Shown here: piece after piece, positions 40,877 to 49,861 of the stretch | How positions within the stretch are numbered: the stretch's first letter is position 1 | Layout of the letters: each line of letters opens with the position of its first letter | From: Pseudodesulfovibrio indicus | GTDB taxonomy: Bacteria; Desulfobacterota; Desulfovibrionia; Desulfovibrionales; Desulfovibrionaceae | Length of the DNA stretch: 64,000 nucleotides | Direction of reading: 5' to 3' | Assembly (NCBI RefSeq): GCF_001563225.1 | Contig: NZ_CP014206.1 | Location: 3,639,486 to 3,703,485 of the forward strand | The notes under the pieces: model-generated | The model's database searches: none | Told to the model about the DNA's origin: nothing | The model's input: only the letters and a program-made list of their open reading frames with translations | Position numbers and translations under genes: made by a program

Positions 40877-41305
40877 CTAGTATTCCCCGGAGACGTCCGG
40901 CGTCCTGCGCCCGCGCTTGCGCTCGGCGGTCTGCCGCTTGCGCTCGAGCCGCCTGCGCTTGGCGGACTTGGGCACCCGGGTCTCCTTGCGCGGAACCACG
41001 GGCTTGAGCGCCCACTGCATCAGTTCCACGAACCGCTCGACGGCCGAGTCCTTGTTGGTCTTCTGGCTGCGGAACTTCTGGCTGGTCACCTTGAGCACGC
41101 CGCGCTTGTCGATCCGCCGCCGCAGCTTGCCCTTGACCGCGACCTTCTGCAATTCGGTCAGGCTGGGGGAGTTGTCCACGTCAAAGAACAGCGTGACCCG
41201 CGTGTCGGCGGTGTTCACGTGCTGGCCTCCGGGGCCGGAGCTGCGGCAGGCGATGAAGCGCAGCTCCTCATAGGGGATGACGACCCTGTCGCTGATTCTG
41301 AGCAT
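40877..41305 (-). CDS. arfB: Ribosome-rescue peptidyl-tRNA hydrolase ArfB (YaeJ)
   Basis: 142 residues with the catalytic GGQ in RSSGPGGQHVNTADTRVTL and a lysine/arginine-rich C-terminal tail (KSAKRRRLERKRQTAERKRG) that enters the mRNA channel of stalled ribosomes. It releases nascent chains from ribosomes lacking a stop codon. No release-factor decoding domain is present, consistent with ArfB rather than RF1/RF2. Confidence 0.92.
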   Translation of the reverse strand: MLRISDRVVIPYEELRFIACRSSGPGGQHVNTADTRVTLFFDVDNSPSLTELQKVAVKGKLRRRIDKRGVLKVTSQKFRSQKTNKDSAVERFVELMQWALKPVVPRKETRVPKSAKRRRLERKRQTAERKRGRRTPDVSGEY

Positions 41306-41622
41306 GGACGCAGGGTGCCAGACCGCGCCGCCCGGGGCAAGCGGTTACTCCGGCGAAAACCCCTCGCCGCCCGATTTCGGGAGCGCCCTAGGGTTGTTCG
41401 CCGACACCGCGTCAAAAAAAGTCAAGGCCGCCGCGCACCTGGATATCCGCGAGGGTCCGGCTTTTTTCCGCAGCACAACACCATCAGAGGCTCTTGCGCG
41501 GCCCGTAGCCCCTCGCCTACAATCCACTGAACGCGGCCACCGGGCAATAATGCAGCACTCTCCATTGACAGGCGGGCCGTTTTCTCTACAATCCGCTGAC
41601 CAAAAACCCAACGAGGTACACC
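41306..41622. promoter_or_regulatory. Promoter region of the YchJ-like gene
   Basis: 317 bases between divergent genes. A strong promoter (41565-41592) and a similar upstream copy lie in the right half; both -10 elements sit inside a 14-base direct repeat CTACAATCC(A/G)CTGA at 41517-41530 and 41586-41599. The left half has no recognisable feature. Confidence 0.55.
41565..41592 (+). promoter_or_regulatory. Sigma-70 promoter of the YchJ-like gene
   Basis: TTGACA (41565-41570), a 16-base spacer and TACAAT (41587-41592). The start point would be near 41599, 24 bases before the ATG. Confidence 0.7.
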
Positions 41623-42111
41623 ATGACCAAAGAATGTCCCTGCGGTTCCGGGCTGGAACACACCCAGTGCTGCACCCCCTATATCTCCGGCCAGGCCAAG
41701 GCCCCCACGGCCGAGGCGCTCATGCGCTCCCGCTACTCCGCCTACGTGTTCAAGGAGCTGGACTACCTGAAGGCCACCCTGTCCGAAGAGGCCCTCAAGG
41801 ACCATGACGACGAGTCCGTGCGCCAGTGGGCCGAATCCGCCGAGTGGCTGGGCCTCACCATCCACGACACCTGGGCGGGCCAGGAAGGCGACGAGGCGGG
41901 CATCGTCGAGTTCTCCGCCAAGTACGCCATCGACGGCGAGGAGCAGGAACACCGCGAACGCAGCGAGTTCCGCAACGACAACGGCCAGTGGCTCTACGTG
42001 GACGGCCACATGGTCTCCGGCCCGCCCATCCGCAAGGAGCGCAAGGTCGGCCGCAACGAACCCTGCCCCTGCGGCTCCGGCAAGAAATTCAAGAAGTGCT
42101 GCGGGCGCTAG
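41623..42111 (+). CDS. YchJ-family protein with SEC-C motifs at both ends
   Basis: 162 residues. The N-terminal zinc motif is [13 protein letters not shown] and the C-terminal one is [17 protein letters not shown], the SEC-C motif also found at the tail of SecA. Between them is the NTF2-like YchJ middle domain ([30 protein letters not shown]). The function of the family is not settled; it may deliver zinc or bind SecB or ribosomes. Expressed from its own strong promoter. Confidence 0.88.
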   Translation: MTKECPCGSGLEHTQCCTPYISGQAKAPTAEALMRSRYSAYVFKELDYLKATLSEEALKDHDDESVRQWAESAEWLGLTIHDTWAGQEGDEAGIVEFSAKYAIDGEEQEHRERSEFRNDNGQWLYVDGHMVSGPPIRKERKVGRNEPCPCGSGKKFKKCCGR

Positions 42112-42129
42112 CGCGCGCGGCTGAACGTC

Positions 42130-42231
42130 TCGGGGGAAGGGGAGGAAAAACCCTTTGAAAAGGGTTGTTTCCTCCCCTTCCCCCGGACCCCCATCCCCTC
42201 CTTTTCCCAAACTTTTTGTGTGCCTTCGGCA
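42130..42231 (+). repeat. Palindromic intergenic repeat, copy B
   Basis: CGGGGGAAGGGGAGG with AAAAACCCTTT pairs with its complement ending at about 42185 (one bulged base); then GGACCCCCATCCCCTCC, CCAAACTTTTTG and a small TGCC-TTC-GGCA hairpin (42221-42231). Lies between convergent genes. Confidence 0.8.
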
Positions 42232-42302
42232 GGGGCGTGCGTGAGCTGAGGCCGTGCTGATGCGCGGGACCTCGGGATTTGTCGCGTCCGGCGGACGGAC
42301 GA

Positions 42303-43193
42303 TCAGGATATCTTTTCGAGCCAGAGGGAGGTTTCGAAGGATTCGGCGGGACGGGGGATGGGCCAGTTCTCGATGGCCCTGCTCATGTGGCGGCGGACGT
42401 ACGCCGAGGCCAGGCGAACCTTGAACCGGCCGCCGCCGGCCAGCAGCGCGGCCACCAGGTTCTGCTCGTTGTAGCCCCGCCACTCCCAGGCGTCCGGGTA
42501 GCCGTGGGGCAGGAAGATGTCGTGAACGTGGACCCACACGCCGGGGTTGAGCCGGGGCAGGACCCGGTTGACCAGGGTGTCCGCGTCCGAGCCGGGCATG
42601 GCGATATGGCTGCCGTCGAAAAAGAGGATGTCGTTCCCGCCCAGCCCGTCGAACAGCGAGAGGTCAGCCTTGTCCAGGGTGGTGCGCACCACCTCGGCGC
42701 ACAGATGGTCGATGGACCGCCTCGGCGCGGGATCGATGGAGGTCAGCCTGGTGGCCAGCCCGCCGTCGAGGATGGCCCGGGCCATGAACCGGGTGGAGTG
42801 GCCGGAGCCGATCTCGATGATCCGCGCGGGCGCAAGCTCCCGGACCAGCCCGTAGGCGGCGGCCCCGTCCAGCCCGGGACACCAGCTCTGGTCGAAGCGC
42901 GGCGCGTCGCCGTCGCCGGGATCGAGGGCGGCGAACCCCGCCAGGGTGTCCAGATGCTTTTCGATGCGGTCCAAGGTCTCCCGGAACGTCCCCTGGTCCG
43001 CGTCCCAGGCCGCCTTCAGCCACTCATAGGTATGGTCTTCGGTGAAGGGTTCGAGGGTCCCGGCCCATTCGTAGGGGATGTAAAAGCCGAATTTCGTGCC
43101 GCCCCACCCCATCCAGTGGCGCAGGGTGGCCAGGCCGCGCAGGAAGCGCCGCCACCGGTTCGAAGCCGGTCCCCGGTTTCGGCGGCAGGCCAT
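42303..43193 (-). CDS. Class I SAM-dependent methyltransferase-like protein
   Basis: 296 residues from ATG 43193, one base past the dxs stop. The SAM-binding motif I is ARIIEIGSGHSTRFMARAI (about residues 117-135), with motif II LTSIDPAPRR and a later NDILFFDGSH. This is the Methyltransf_24 pattern. A metal-site-like HVHDIFLPHGYP follows. The substrate is unknown; genes of this type often modify glycans or cell-surface molecules. Translationally close to dxs but functionally unrelated as far as I can see. Confidence 0.8.
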   Translation of the reverse strand: MACRRNRGPASNRWRRFLRGLATLRHWMGWGGTKFGFYIPYEWAGTLEPFTEDHTYEWLKAAWDADQGTFRETLDRIEKHLDTLAGFAALDPGDGDAPRFDQSWCPGLDGAAAYGLVRELAPARIIEIGSGHSTRFMARAILDGGLATRLTSIDPAPRRSIDHLCAEVVRTTLDKADLSLFDGLGGNDILFFDGSHIAMPGSDADTLVNRVLPRLNPGVWVHVHDIFLPHGYPDAWEWRGYNEQNLVAALLAGGGRFKVRLASAYVRRHMSRAIENWPIPRPAESFETSLWLEKIS

Positions 43194-43194
43194 G

Positions 43195-45093
43195 CTAGCC
43201 GCACAGGCCAAGCAGGCCGCGCTTGATGCCGTCCTTGTCGATGCCGAGCATCTGCCGAAGCTCCTTCTGGGTGGCGTGCTCAATGAACTCGTCCGGCACG
43301 CCGAGCTGGGCGATCTTCTTGCCGTCCAGCACCCCCCTGGCCACGAACAGCTCCAGCACGGCGGACCCGAAGCCGCCCGCCAGGGCGTTCTCCTCCACCA
43401 GCAGGATGCGCTCGAACCGCCCGGCCAGCTCCAGGAGCTGCGCTTCGGGCAGCGGCTTGACGAAGCGCGTGTTGAACACGGCCACGTCCAGCCCGTCCTC
43501 CACCAGCTCCATGGCCGCCTCCACCGCCGGGTAGACGCGGGAGCCAATGGTGATGATGGCCGCGTCCGTGCCGTCGCGCATCAGCTCGCCCTCGCCGATG
43601 GGCAGCGGCTTGGGGGTGGCCGGGACCTTGGCCCCGACCCCGGTGCCGCGCGGATAGCGCACGGCGCACGGCCCGTTGTGATCGAAGGCCGTGGCCATCA
43701 TCCGGGCCAGCTCGGCCTCGTCCTTGGGGGCCATGACCACCAGGTTCGGGATGTGGCGCAGGAAGCTGAAATCGTACACCCCGTGATGGGTGGCCCCGTC
43801 CTCGCCCACCAGACCGCCCCGGTCCAGGAAGAAATTCACGTTCAGGTTCTGCAGGCAGACGTCGTGGACCACCTGGTCGTAGGCGCGTTGCAGAAACGTC
43901 GAATAGATGGCCACGGCGGGCTTGTACCCCTCGGTGGCCAGCCCAGCGGCGAAGGTCACGGCGTGCTGCTCGCAGATGCCCACGTCCACGAACCGCTCCG
44001 GGTAGTTCTTGTGGAAACATTCGGTGCCCGTGCCCTCGGGCATGGCCGCGGTGATGGCCATGATCTTCTCGTCCCTGGCCGCCAGCGAGCACAGGGTGGA
44101 ACCGAAGATGGAGGTGTAAGACGGCAGCCCCAGGCCGGAGAATTTCCGGGCCAGGCCGGTCTCGGGCACGAACTGGCCCACCCCGTGGTAGTGGGACGGG
44201 TCCGACTCGGCGGGCTCGTACCCCTTGCCCTTCTTGGTCATGACGTGGACCAGCACCGGCTTGTTGATCTTCTTCACCTCTTCGAACACCTTGACCATGG
44301 TCGCGGTGTCGTGGCCGTCGATGGGGCCGACGTAGGTGAAGTGGAAGGCCTCGAACAGGATGCCGGGGGTGAAGAAGGACTTCACCGAGTCGCCGTACCG
44401 CTTGGCATACACGGCCAGGTCGCCGCCGATCTTGGGGATGGTCGCCAGCAGCCCCTCCACGTCGGACTTCAGCCGCTGGAGGAACGGGGAGGTCATCTTG
44501 CGGCTCAGGAACTGGGACAGCGCGCCCACGTTCCGGGAAATGGACATCTCGTTGTCGTTGAGGACCACGACCATCTTGCGGCCCAGGTCGCCCGCCTGGT
44601 TCAGCCCCTCGAAGGCCAGCCCGGCGGTCAGGGAGCCGTCCCCGATGACCGCCACCACCTCGTGGTCCTCGCCCTTCAGGTCGCGGGCCATGGCCATGCC
44701 CAGCGCGGCGGAGATGGAGGTGGACGAGTGGCCCACCCCGAAATGGTCATAGGGGGATTCGGCCATGCGCGGGAAGCCGCTCAGGCCGCCCTTCTGTCGC
44801 AGGGTGTCGAAGCGGTCCACGCGCCCGGTGAGCAGCTTGTGCGCATACGCCTGATGCCCCACGTCCCAGACCAGCTTGTCCCGCTCCAGGTCGAAGGAAC
44901 GGAACAGGGCGAGCGTCAGCTCGACCACGCCGAGCGACGGCGCGAGATGGCCGCCGTGGGCGGACACCTGGCTGATGATGATGTCGCGAATTTCCTGGGC
45001 CAGCACTTCCATCTGGTCCCCTTCCAGGTCACGGACGTCGCCTGGCTTGCGGATCTTCGATAGAATGGCCGTCTGCTTCGGGTCTTTGATCAT
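43195..45093 (-). CDS. dxs: 1-deoxy-D-xylulose-5-phosphate synthase
   Basis: 632 residues, the usual length. It condenses pyruvate and glyceraldehyde 3-phosphate using thiamine diphosphate, the first step of the MEP pathway. Cofactor motif: AVIGDGSLTAGLAFEGLNQA with NDNEMSIS (GDG-x-NDN). Other signatures: SAHGGHLAPSLGVVELTLAL, WDVGHQAYAHKLLTGR, the transketolase central region DVGICEQHAVTFAAGLA, and HHGVYDFSFLRHIPN. It forms a minus-strand run with ispA and xseB. Confidence 0.97.
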   Translation of the reverse strand: MIKDPKQTAILSKIRKPGDVRDLEGDQMEVLAQEIRDIIISQVSAHGGHLAPSLGVVELTLALFRSFDLERDKLVWDVGHQAYAHKLLTGRVDRFDTLRQKGGLSGFPRMAESPYDHFGVGHSSTSISAALGMAMARDLKGEDHEVVAVIGDGSLTAGLAFEGLNQAGDLGRKMVVVLNDNEMSISRNVGALSQFLSRKMTSPFLQRLKSDVEGLLATIPKIGGDLAVYAKRYGDSVKSFFTPGILFEAFHFTYVGPIDGHDTATMVKVFEEVKKINKPVLVHVMTKKGKGYEPAESDPSHYHGVGQFVPETGLARKFSGLGLPSYTSIFGSTLCSLAARDEKIMAITAAMPEGTGTECFHKNYPERFVDVGICEQHAVTFAAGLATEGYKPAVAIYSTFLQRAYDQVVHDVCLQNLNVNFFLDRGGLVGEDGATHHGVYDFSFLRHIPNLVVMAPKDEAELARMMATAFDHNGPCAVRYPRGTGVGAKVPATPKPLPIGEGELMRDGTDAAIITIGSRVYPAVEAAMELVEDGLDVAVFNTRFVKPLPEAQLLELAGRFERILLVEENALAGGFGSAVLELFVARGVLDGKKIAQLGVPDEFIEHATQKELRQMLGIDKDGIKRGLLGLCG

Positions 45094-45114
45094 AAGGGCG
45101 AAAGTCTAGTCCAA

Positions 45115-46020
45115 TCAATACACCCTGTCCACTATGTATCGGGCCAGCTGCCAAAGGAACTCCTGCTCCCCGCCGTAGTATCCCGAAAGGTGGGTCAGGG
45201 CCGTTTCCACATATTCGACGGCCAGTTGCTTGCTCTTGTCCAACCCCATGAGCGCGGGGTAGGTGGTCTTGCCCATGGCTTCGTCGCTGCCCGCCGGTTT
45301 GCCCAGAGTCTCGGTGTCGCTGACCACGTCCAGCACGTCGTCCACGATCTGGAAGGCCACGCCGATGTTGCGCCCGAACTCGCGGGCGTTGGCCACGTCC
45401 GCCTCCGGGGCTCCGGCCAGGATCGCACCGCACTCGCAGGCCGCGGTGATCAGCGCCCCGGTCTTCATGGCGTGCATCCGCTGCAGCTCCGGAAGCGGAA
45501 CCCCGGTGCGCCCCGTGAACTCCATGTCCACGGCCTGGCCGCCGACCATGCCGCCCGCCCCGGCGGCTTGGGCCAGAACGAAGATCGCCCTGAGCACCCG
45601 GTCCGCCGGGAGCCCCCTGACGATGGACGCGGCGGACATCAGCCCGAACGCCTCGGTGAGCAGCCCGTCGCCCGCCAGGATGGCCGTGGCCTCGTCGAAC
45701 CGCTTGTGGTTGGACGGCTTGCCGCGCCGCAGGTCGTCGTCGTCCATGGCGGGCAGATCGTCGTGGATCAGCGAATAGGTATGGATGCACTCCATGGACG
45801 CGGCAAAGGGCATGGCCTTGTCCGGCTCGCCGCCGAGCATCCCGCACCAGGACAGGACCAGCACGGGCCGGAGCCGCTTGCCCCCGGCCAGCAGGGAATA
45901 CTCCATGGAGGCCAGCAGCCGGTCCGGGATGCCGCGATCCCGGAGGCAGGTGACCAGAAACTCCTCGACCGAGGCCGCACGCCGGGCCAGCTCTTCCTTT
46001 ACGGTCGCTGCGGCGGTCAC
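45115..46020 (-). CDS. ispA: Short-chain polyprenyl diphosphate synthase (farnesyl diphosphate synthase)
   Basis: 301 residues. First Asp-rich motif LIHDDLPAMDDDDLRRG (DDxxxxD), second motif FQIVDDVLDV (DDxxD), with GGKRLRPVLVL near the start. It extends DMAPP with IPP to geranyl and farnesyl diphosphate, precursors for quinones, undecaprenyl carriers and haem O. Its ATG overlaps the xseB stop by four bases. The conserved xseB-ispA-dxs order supports the call. Confidence 0.93.
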   Translation of the reverse strand: MTAAATVKEELARRAASVEEFLVTCLRDRGIPDRLLASMEYSLLAGGKRLRPVLVLSWCGMLGGEPDKAMPFAASMECIHTYSLIHDDLPAMDDDDLRRGKPSNHKRFDEATAILAGDGLLTEAFGLMSAASIVRGLPADRVLRAIFVLAQAAGAGGMVGGQAVDMEFTGRTGVPLPELQRMHAMKTGALITAACECGAILAGAPEADVANAREFGRNIGVAFQIVDDVLDVVSDTETLGKPAGSDEAMGKTTYPALMGLDKSKQLAVEYVETALTHLSGYYGGEQEFLWQLARYIVDRVY

Positions 46021-46259
46021 TGCTCGTCCTCCGCGTCGGAGGCCAGCCCCTCAAGTCCGTCGAACTCGCGGATCAGCCCTTCGGACACGAGCTTGACCTC
46101 GTGCCGGGCGTTCTCCAGCTGCTTGCCGCACGCCTTGACCAGCTCCAGCCCCTCCTTGTACAGGGCCACGCCGTCCTCCAGGGGAAGGTCGCCGCGCTCC
46201 AGCCGGTCGACCACGTCCTTGAGCCGCTCCAGCCGGTCTTCAAAGGTATCTTTCGCCAC
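46017..46259 (-). CDS. xseB: Exodeoxyribonuclease VII small subunit
   Basis: 80 residues, helical, with the family pattern TFEDRLERLKDVVDRLERGD then LPLEDGVALYKEGLELVKAC. XseB binds in several copies to XseA to form exonuclease VII. Its own gene is intact although xseA in this window is frameshifted. Confidence 0.93.
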   Translation of the reverse strand: MAKDTFEDRLERLKDVVDRLERGDLPLEDGVALYKEGLELVKACGKQLENARHEVKLVSEGLIREFDGLEGLASDAEDEQ

Positions 46260-46294
46260 GGGTTCCTCCGTCAGCTGTATTAATCAAATTCCTT

Positions 46295-47194
46295 TTATTC
46301 AAACGAGTTGCCATCAGTAATTTTCAATAAAGTCTCCGGGTCCACCACCGCGCCCTGGACGAATGCGGCCAGGTGCAGGTGCGCGCCGGTCACCCGGCCC
46401 GTGGCCCCGGACAACCCGATGGTCTGCCCGGCCTCGACCAGATCCCCATCCTTCACCAGGACCTTCGACATGTGGCAGGACATGGTCACCAGGCCGTTGC
46501 CGTGGTCGAGAAACACGCAGTTGCCAGCATAGTAGAAGTGACCGGTGAGGACAACTCTTCCGGCGGCGATGGCGTGCAGCGGCGTGCCGAGCCAGGCCCG
46601 GAAGTCCAGTCCGGTGTGGCGCCCGGCGGTGGTCCCGTTGAAGACCCGGTGCAGCCCGAACCGGCTGAGCATCTTGCCCTTGACCGGGCGGGTGAAAGGC
46701 AGGGTCCAGTACCGCTCGGGCGACACGGTCCCCCGGGCCGCGCGCATCAGCTCCCTCTCGCGCTCGATGCGCGGGCGCTCGGACTCCGGCGGGTCGATCA
46801 TCTTGGGCGGCACGGTCAGGGTCTCCTCCTGCCATGCGGACTCGACCACCTCCACCGTGCGCGAGAACCTGCGCTCATGCCCCCAGATGCGCGCGGTCAC
46901 CGTCAGGGTCCGCACGCCGGTCTCGGCCCGCAGGTCCACGCCGAGCAGCACCGGCGCTTCGGATTTGCCGGACCGCACGGTCACGGCCGGGCGCACGGTC
47001 CCGCCTTCCCACTCCACCGCCAGGTCTTCCAGCGGGTACCAGGTGGCGATGCGCACGAGAAACGGCTTGCCGGTGCCCGCGCGCGCGGGCGCGTCGACCT
47101 CGACCATTTCCAGCCCCGCGCCAAAGGCGGGACCGGCGAGACACAGACAGAGCAGCAGAGCGCCGAGGGCGCGTCGACAAAAATGATGTTTCAT
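46295..47194 (-). CDS. M23-family peptidoglycan peptidase (first of two paralogues)
   Basis: 299 residues, signal peptide ending GPAFG-AG. An N-terminal Ig-like domain (about 25-125) precedes the LytM domain: HTGLDFRAWLGTPLHAIAAG (HxxxD), HGNGLVTMSCHMSKVLV and GAHLHLAAFV (HxH). All metal ligands of an active M23 endopeptidase are present. It cleaves peptide cross-links or acts as an amidase activator. It lies next to a close paralogue. Confidence 0.88.
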   Translation of the reverse strand: MKHHFCRRALGALLLCLCLAGPAFGAGLEMVEVDAPARAGTGKPFLVRIATWYPLEDLAVEWEGGTVRPAVTVRSGKSEAPVLLGVDLRAETGVRTLTVTARIWGHERRFSRTVEVVESAWQEETLTVPPKMIDPPESERPRIERERELMRAARGTVSPERYWTLPFTRPVKGKMLSRFGLHRVFNGTTAGRHTGLDFRAWLGTPLHAIAAGRVVLTGHFYYAGNCVFLDHGNGLVTMSCHMSKVLVKDGDLVEAGQTIGLSGATGRVTGAHLHLAAFVQGAVVDPETLLKITDGNSFE

Positions 47195-47203
47195 GGCGGA
47201 TCT

Positions 47204-48187
47204 CTATTGCAGCATGTCGTCGGCCTTGGCCTGGAACAATCCGGCGGGATCGACCAGCTCGCCCAGCACCGACAGGGAGAAATGCAGATGGGGGCCGGTG
47301 GCCCGGCCGGTCATGCCGGTCAGTCCCACGGTCTGGCCGCGCTCGACCGCGTCCCCTTCCTTGACCGTGGGTTCGGACAGGTGAAAATACATGGAGACCA
47401 CGCCGTTGCCGTGGTCCACGTAGACCGAGTTGCCCGCATAGTAGTGGTCGCCCACCAGGATGACCTTGCCCGCGGCCACGGACTTCACCGGGTTGCCCAT
47501 GGGGGAGCGGAAATCCAGCCCCCGGTGCGGGTTCTTGGGCTTGCCGTTGAGGATGCGCCGCGCCCCGTACACGCTCAGGACGATACCGTCCACGGGCCGC
47601 TCCAGGGGCAGGGTCCACAGCCGCTGGGCCGAGACCGTGTTCTTGGCCTCGGAGGTCTTCACGCCCTCGGCCGCGATGCGGTCCAACACGTCCTGGGGCG
47701 GGGTGACCATCTTCTCCGGCAGGGTCAGCTCCTGGGTCGGATAGTCCACCGAGGTCACGCGCACCGTGCGGCGCAGGGTCGACTCCTTGCCGTCCACCGA
47801 GGCGATGACCGAGAGGTCCTCCTTGCCGGGCCGCTCGGACAGCACGTCCGTGCCGAGCATGGCCAGGGCCACGTGGCGGTTGTTCCAGACCGAGATGGAC
47901 GGGACCACCTCGCGCCCCTGCCAGTGGATGGACACGGACTCCAGCGGCAGGTCCGAGGTCAGCCGGACCAGGAACGGACGGCCCACGCCGACCTTGCTCG
48001 GCGCGGCCAGGACCAGCGCCGGGACCGACTGCGCCGGGGCCGGGGCCGGAGTCCCGGCCTCCGCGTCCTTGGGCAGGACCACGCCCGCGTCGTCGCCCTC
48101 CTCCAGGCCGAAGCTCTGGGCCGGGGCCGGAGCCGGGGCCAGCATCAGGCAGACCGCCATAACCAACATCAAAACAAACCGTCGCAT
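47204..48187 (-). CDS. M23-family peptidoglycan peptidase (second of two paralogues)
   Basis: 327 residues from ATG 48187, signal peptide followed by a Pro/Ala-rich linker. Same Ig-like plus LytM plan as its neighbour: HRGLDFRSPMGNPVKSVAAG, HGNGVVSMYFHLSEP and GPHLHFSLSVLG. Active-site ligands are intact. The two genes are nine bases apart and surely arose by duplication. xseA is immediately upstream. Confidence 0.88.
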   Translation of the reverse strand: MRRFVLMLVMAVCLMLAPAPAPAQSFGLEEGDDAGVVLPKDAEAGTPAPAPAQSVPALVLAAPSKVGVGRPFLVRLTSDLPLESVSIHWQGREVVPSISVWNNRHVALAMLGTDVLSERPGKEDLSVIASVDGKESTLRRTVRVTSVDYPTQELTLPEKMVTPPQDVLDRIAAEGVKTSEAKNTVSAQRLWTLPLERPVDGIVLSVYGARRILNGKPKNPHRGLDFRSPMGNPVKSVAAGKVILVGDHYYAGNSVYVDHGNGVVSMYFHLSEPTVKEGDAVERGQTVGLTGMTGRATGPHLHFSLSVLGELVDPAGLFQAKADDMLQ

Positions 48188-48194
48188 ACTACCT

Positions 48195-49689
48195 CTATTC
48201 ATCCTTGTGCCGGGCGGAGGTCACCACCGCCCCGACCTTGCCGTCACGGACCGTAATATCAAGAGCGGCGCCTTCCGTCACCCTTCGGGGGTCGCGCAAA
48301 AATTCTCCGGTCCCGGTCACCCTGACCAATGCGTAGCCGCGCGTGAGCGGACCCTCCGGGTCCAGCCCGCGCAGCGCCGTCTCCAGCACGGTCAGCCGCT
48401 GGCCCAGCCCCTCGGGCAGCCGCTGCCCGGCCTTGTCCAGCCGGTGCGCCAACCCGTCCACCGCTGCCTCCAGCCCGTCCAACCGGTGGGGGCCGAAGGC
48501 GCGACCCAGCCGCTCGGCCAGCCGCACGGCGCGTTCCGCGCACCCGAAATACCGGTCCAGCCCCGCGCCGTCCAGCCGGGACATGAGCGCGGACAGCCGG
48601 TCCTCCATGCGCTCCACCCGCCGCCGTGGGGAGAGCCACACCAGCGCCTTGCGCAGGTGCTCGAAATCCTTTGCCTTGGCCGACAGCCAGCCCGCGTAGG
48701 CCCTGTTCAGCCCCAGGTCCAGGGAGTCCACCTTCTGGGCCAGGGTCTCGCGCCGGGGCCACAGCTCCTGGGCCGCGTGGCTCGGCGTGGCCGCCCGCCT
48801 GTCGGCCACGAAGTCCGCGATGGTCACGTCCGGTTCGTGGCCCACGCCGGTGATCACCGGCAGCCGGGCGCGGAAGATGGCGTCCGCCACCTCCTCGGTG
48901 TTATAGGCCCACAAATCCTCCAGCGAGCCGCCGCCGCGGATGAGCACCGCGACCTCGGCCCATCCCTCGCCGTCCACCAGGTCCAGCGCCGCCGCGATCT
49001 GCGCCGGGGCGCGGTCGCCCTGCACCAGGGTCGGGTAGATGCGGATCTCCGCCCCGGTGCCGCGCGTGGCCGCGATGCGCAGGAAATCCCGGATGGCCGC
49101 CCCGGATTTGGAGGTGATCACCGCCACCCGCCTCGGGTCGCGCTCCAGCTCCAGCTTGCGGTCCTCGTCGAAATAGCCCTTGGCCGCCAGCTTCCGCTTC
49201 AGCGCCTCGAAGGCCAGCGCCAGGTCGCCCACGCCCTGGGCCTGGACCAGCTCGGCCACCAGCTGGTACTGGCGCGCGGCTCGCCGCGCGCCGCGGAACG
49301 CCCACGCCCTGGGCCTGGACCAGCTCGGCCACCAGCTGGTACTGGCCGCGCGGCTCGTACACGTTGAGCCGCCCCGCGCAGAGCACCTCCATGCCGTCCT
49401 CAAGCCCGCTGCCCGTGAGCGCCGTGTCGCCCTCGGCCTCCTCGATCTCCCCGGTCAGCGGGTTGACCCTGTCCGCACCCTGCTGCACCGGCTCCGCCGA
49501 GCGCTGCGAGGACTTGAACCAGACCACGGACAACGCCGCCTCGCCATCGGTCAGCGTGAAATAGACGTGCCCGGACGCGGGCCGCGCCAGGTTGGAGACC
49601 TGCCCCCGCACCCAGACGAACGGAAACTCGGCCTCCAGCAGCGCCTTTACGGATTGAGTGAGTTCGGAAACGGTCAGTATATTGGACAA
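48195..49689 (-). pseudogene. xseA: Exodeoxyribonuclease VII large subunit, frameshifted by a tandem duplication
   Basis: Translation starts at TTG 49687-49689 (MSNILTVSELTQ) behind GGAGG. The OB-fold N-terminus (FVWVRGQVSNLARPASGHVY, FTLTDGEAALSVVWF) is intact up to NVYEPRGQYQLVAELVQAQG. There a 73-bp tandem duplication shifts the frame. The rest resumes in another frame with DLALAFEALKRKLAAKGYFD, then VAVITSKSGAAIRDFL and GVGHEPDVTIADFVADRRAA, to a proper stop at 48195. Removing 73 bp restores about 473 residues, the normal length. Either the gene is broken or the duplication is an assembly error. Confidence 0.85.
49226..49346. repeat. 73-bp tandem duplication within xseA
   Basis: A 48-base segment at 49226-49273 is repeated exactly at 49299-49346 (offset 73, which is 1 modulo 3). 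The junction after copy 1 contains a perfect inverted repeat GGCGCGCGGC (49271-49280) / GCCGCGCGCC (49283-49292) with a TC loop. Such a hairpin would favour replication slippage. Confidence 0.9.
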
Positions 49690-49694
49690 AGAAA

Positions 49695-49821
49695 TGCCTC
49701 CGGCGGCCAGGGGGGAAGGGGAAGAGGGGCACCCTTTGGAAAAGGGCTTCCCCTCTTCCCCTTCCCCCCTGGACCCCCCAACCCCAACTCCCCTCCTAAA
49801 CTTTGTATAGCCGCTTCGCGG
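49695..49821 (+). repeat. Palindromic intergenic repeat, copy C
   Basis: Flank GCCTCCGGCGGCCAG, then a long palindrome from 49707 to 49772 (near-perfect; mismatch only near the centre), then GGACCCCCCAACCCC, AAACTTTG and a CCGC-TTC-GCGG hairpin (49811-49821). The reverse of its flank, GCCGGAGGC, supplies the GGAGG ribosome site of xseA. It separates LysE from xseA on the minus strand. Confidence 0.85.
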
Positions 49822-49861
49822 TGGGGGGGGCGGGGGGCCGGTTGATTTTACACTACAACAG

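Noticed and set aside
49811-49850. G-rich tract as a G-quadruplex regulatory element
   Set aside because: The G runs are part of the decayed tail of repeat copy C; nothing else supports a quadruplex function.
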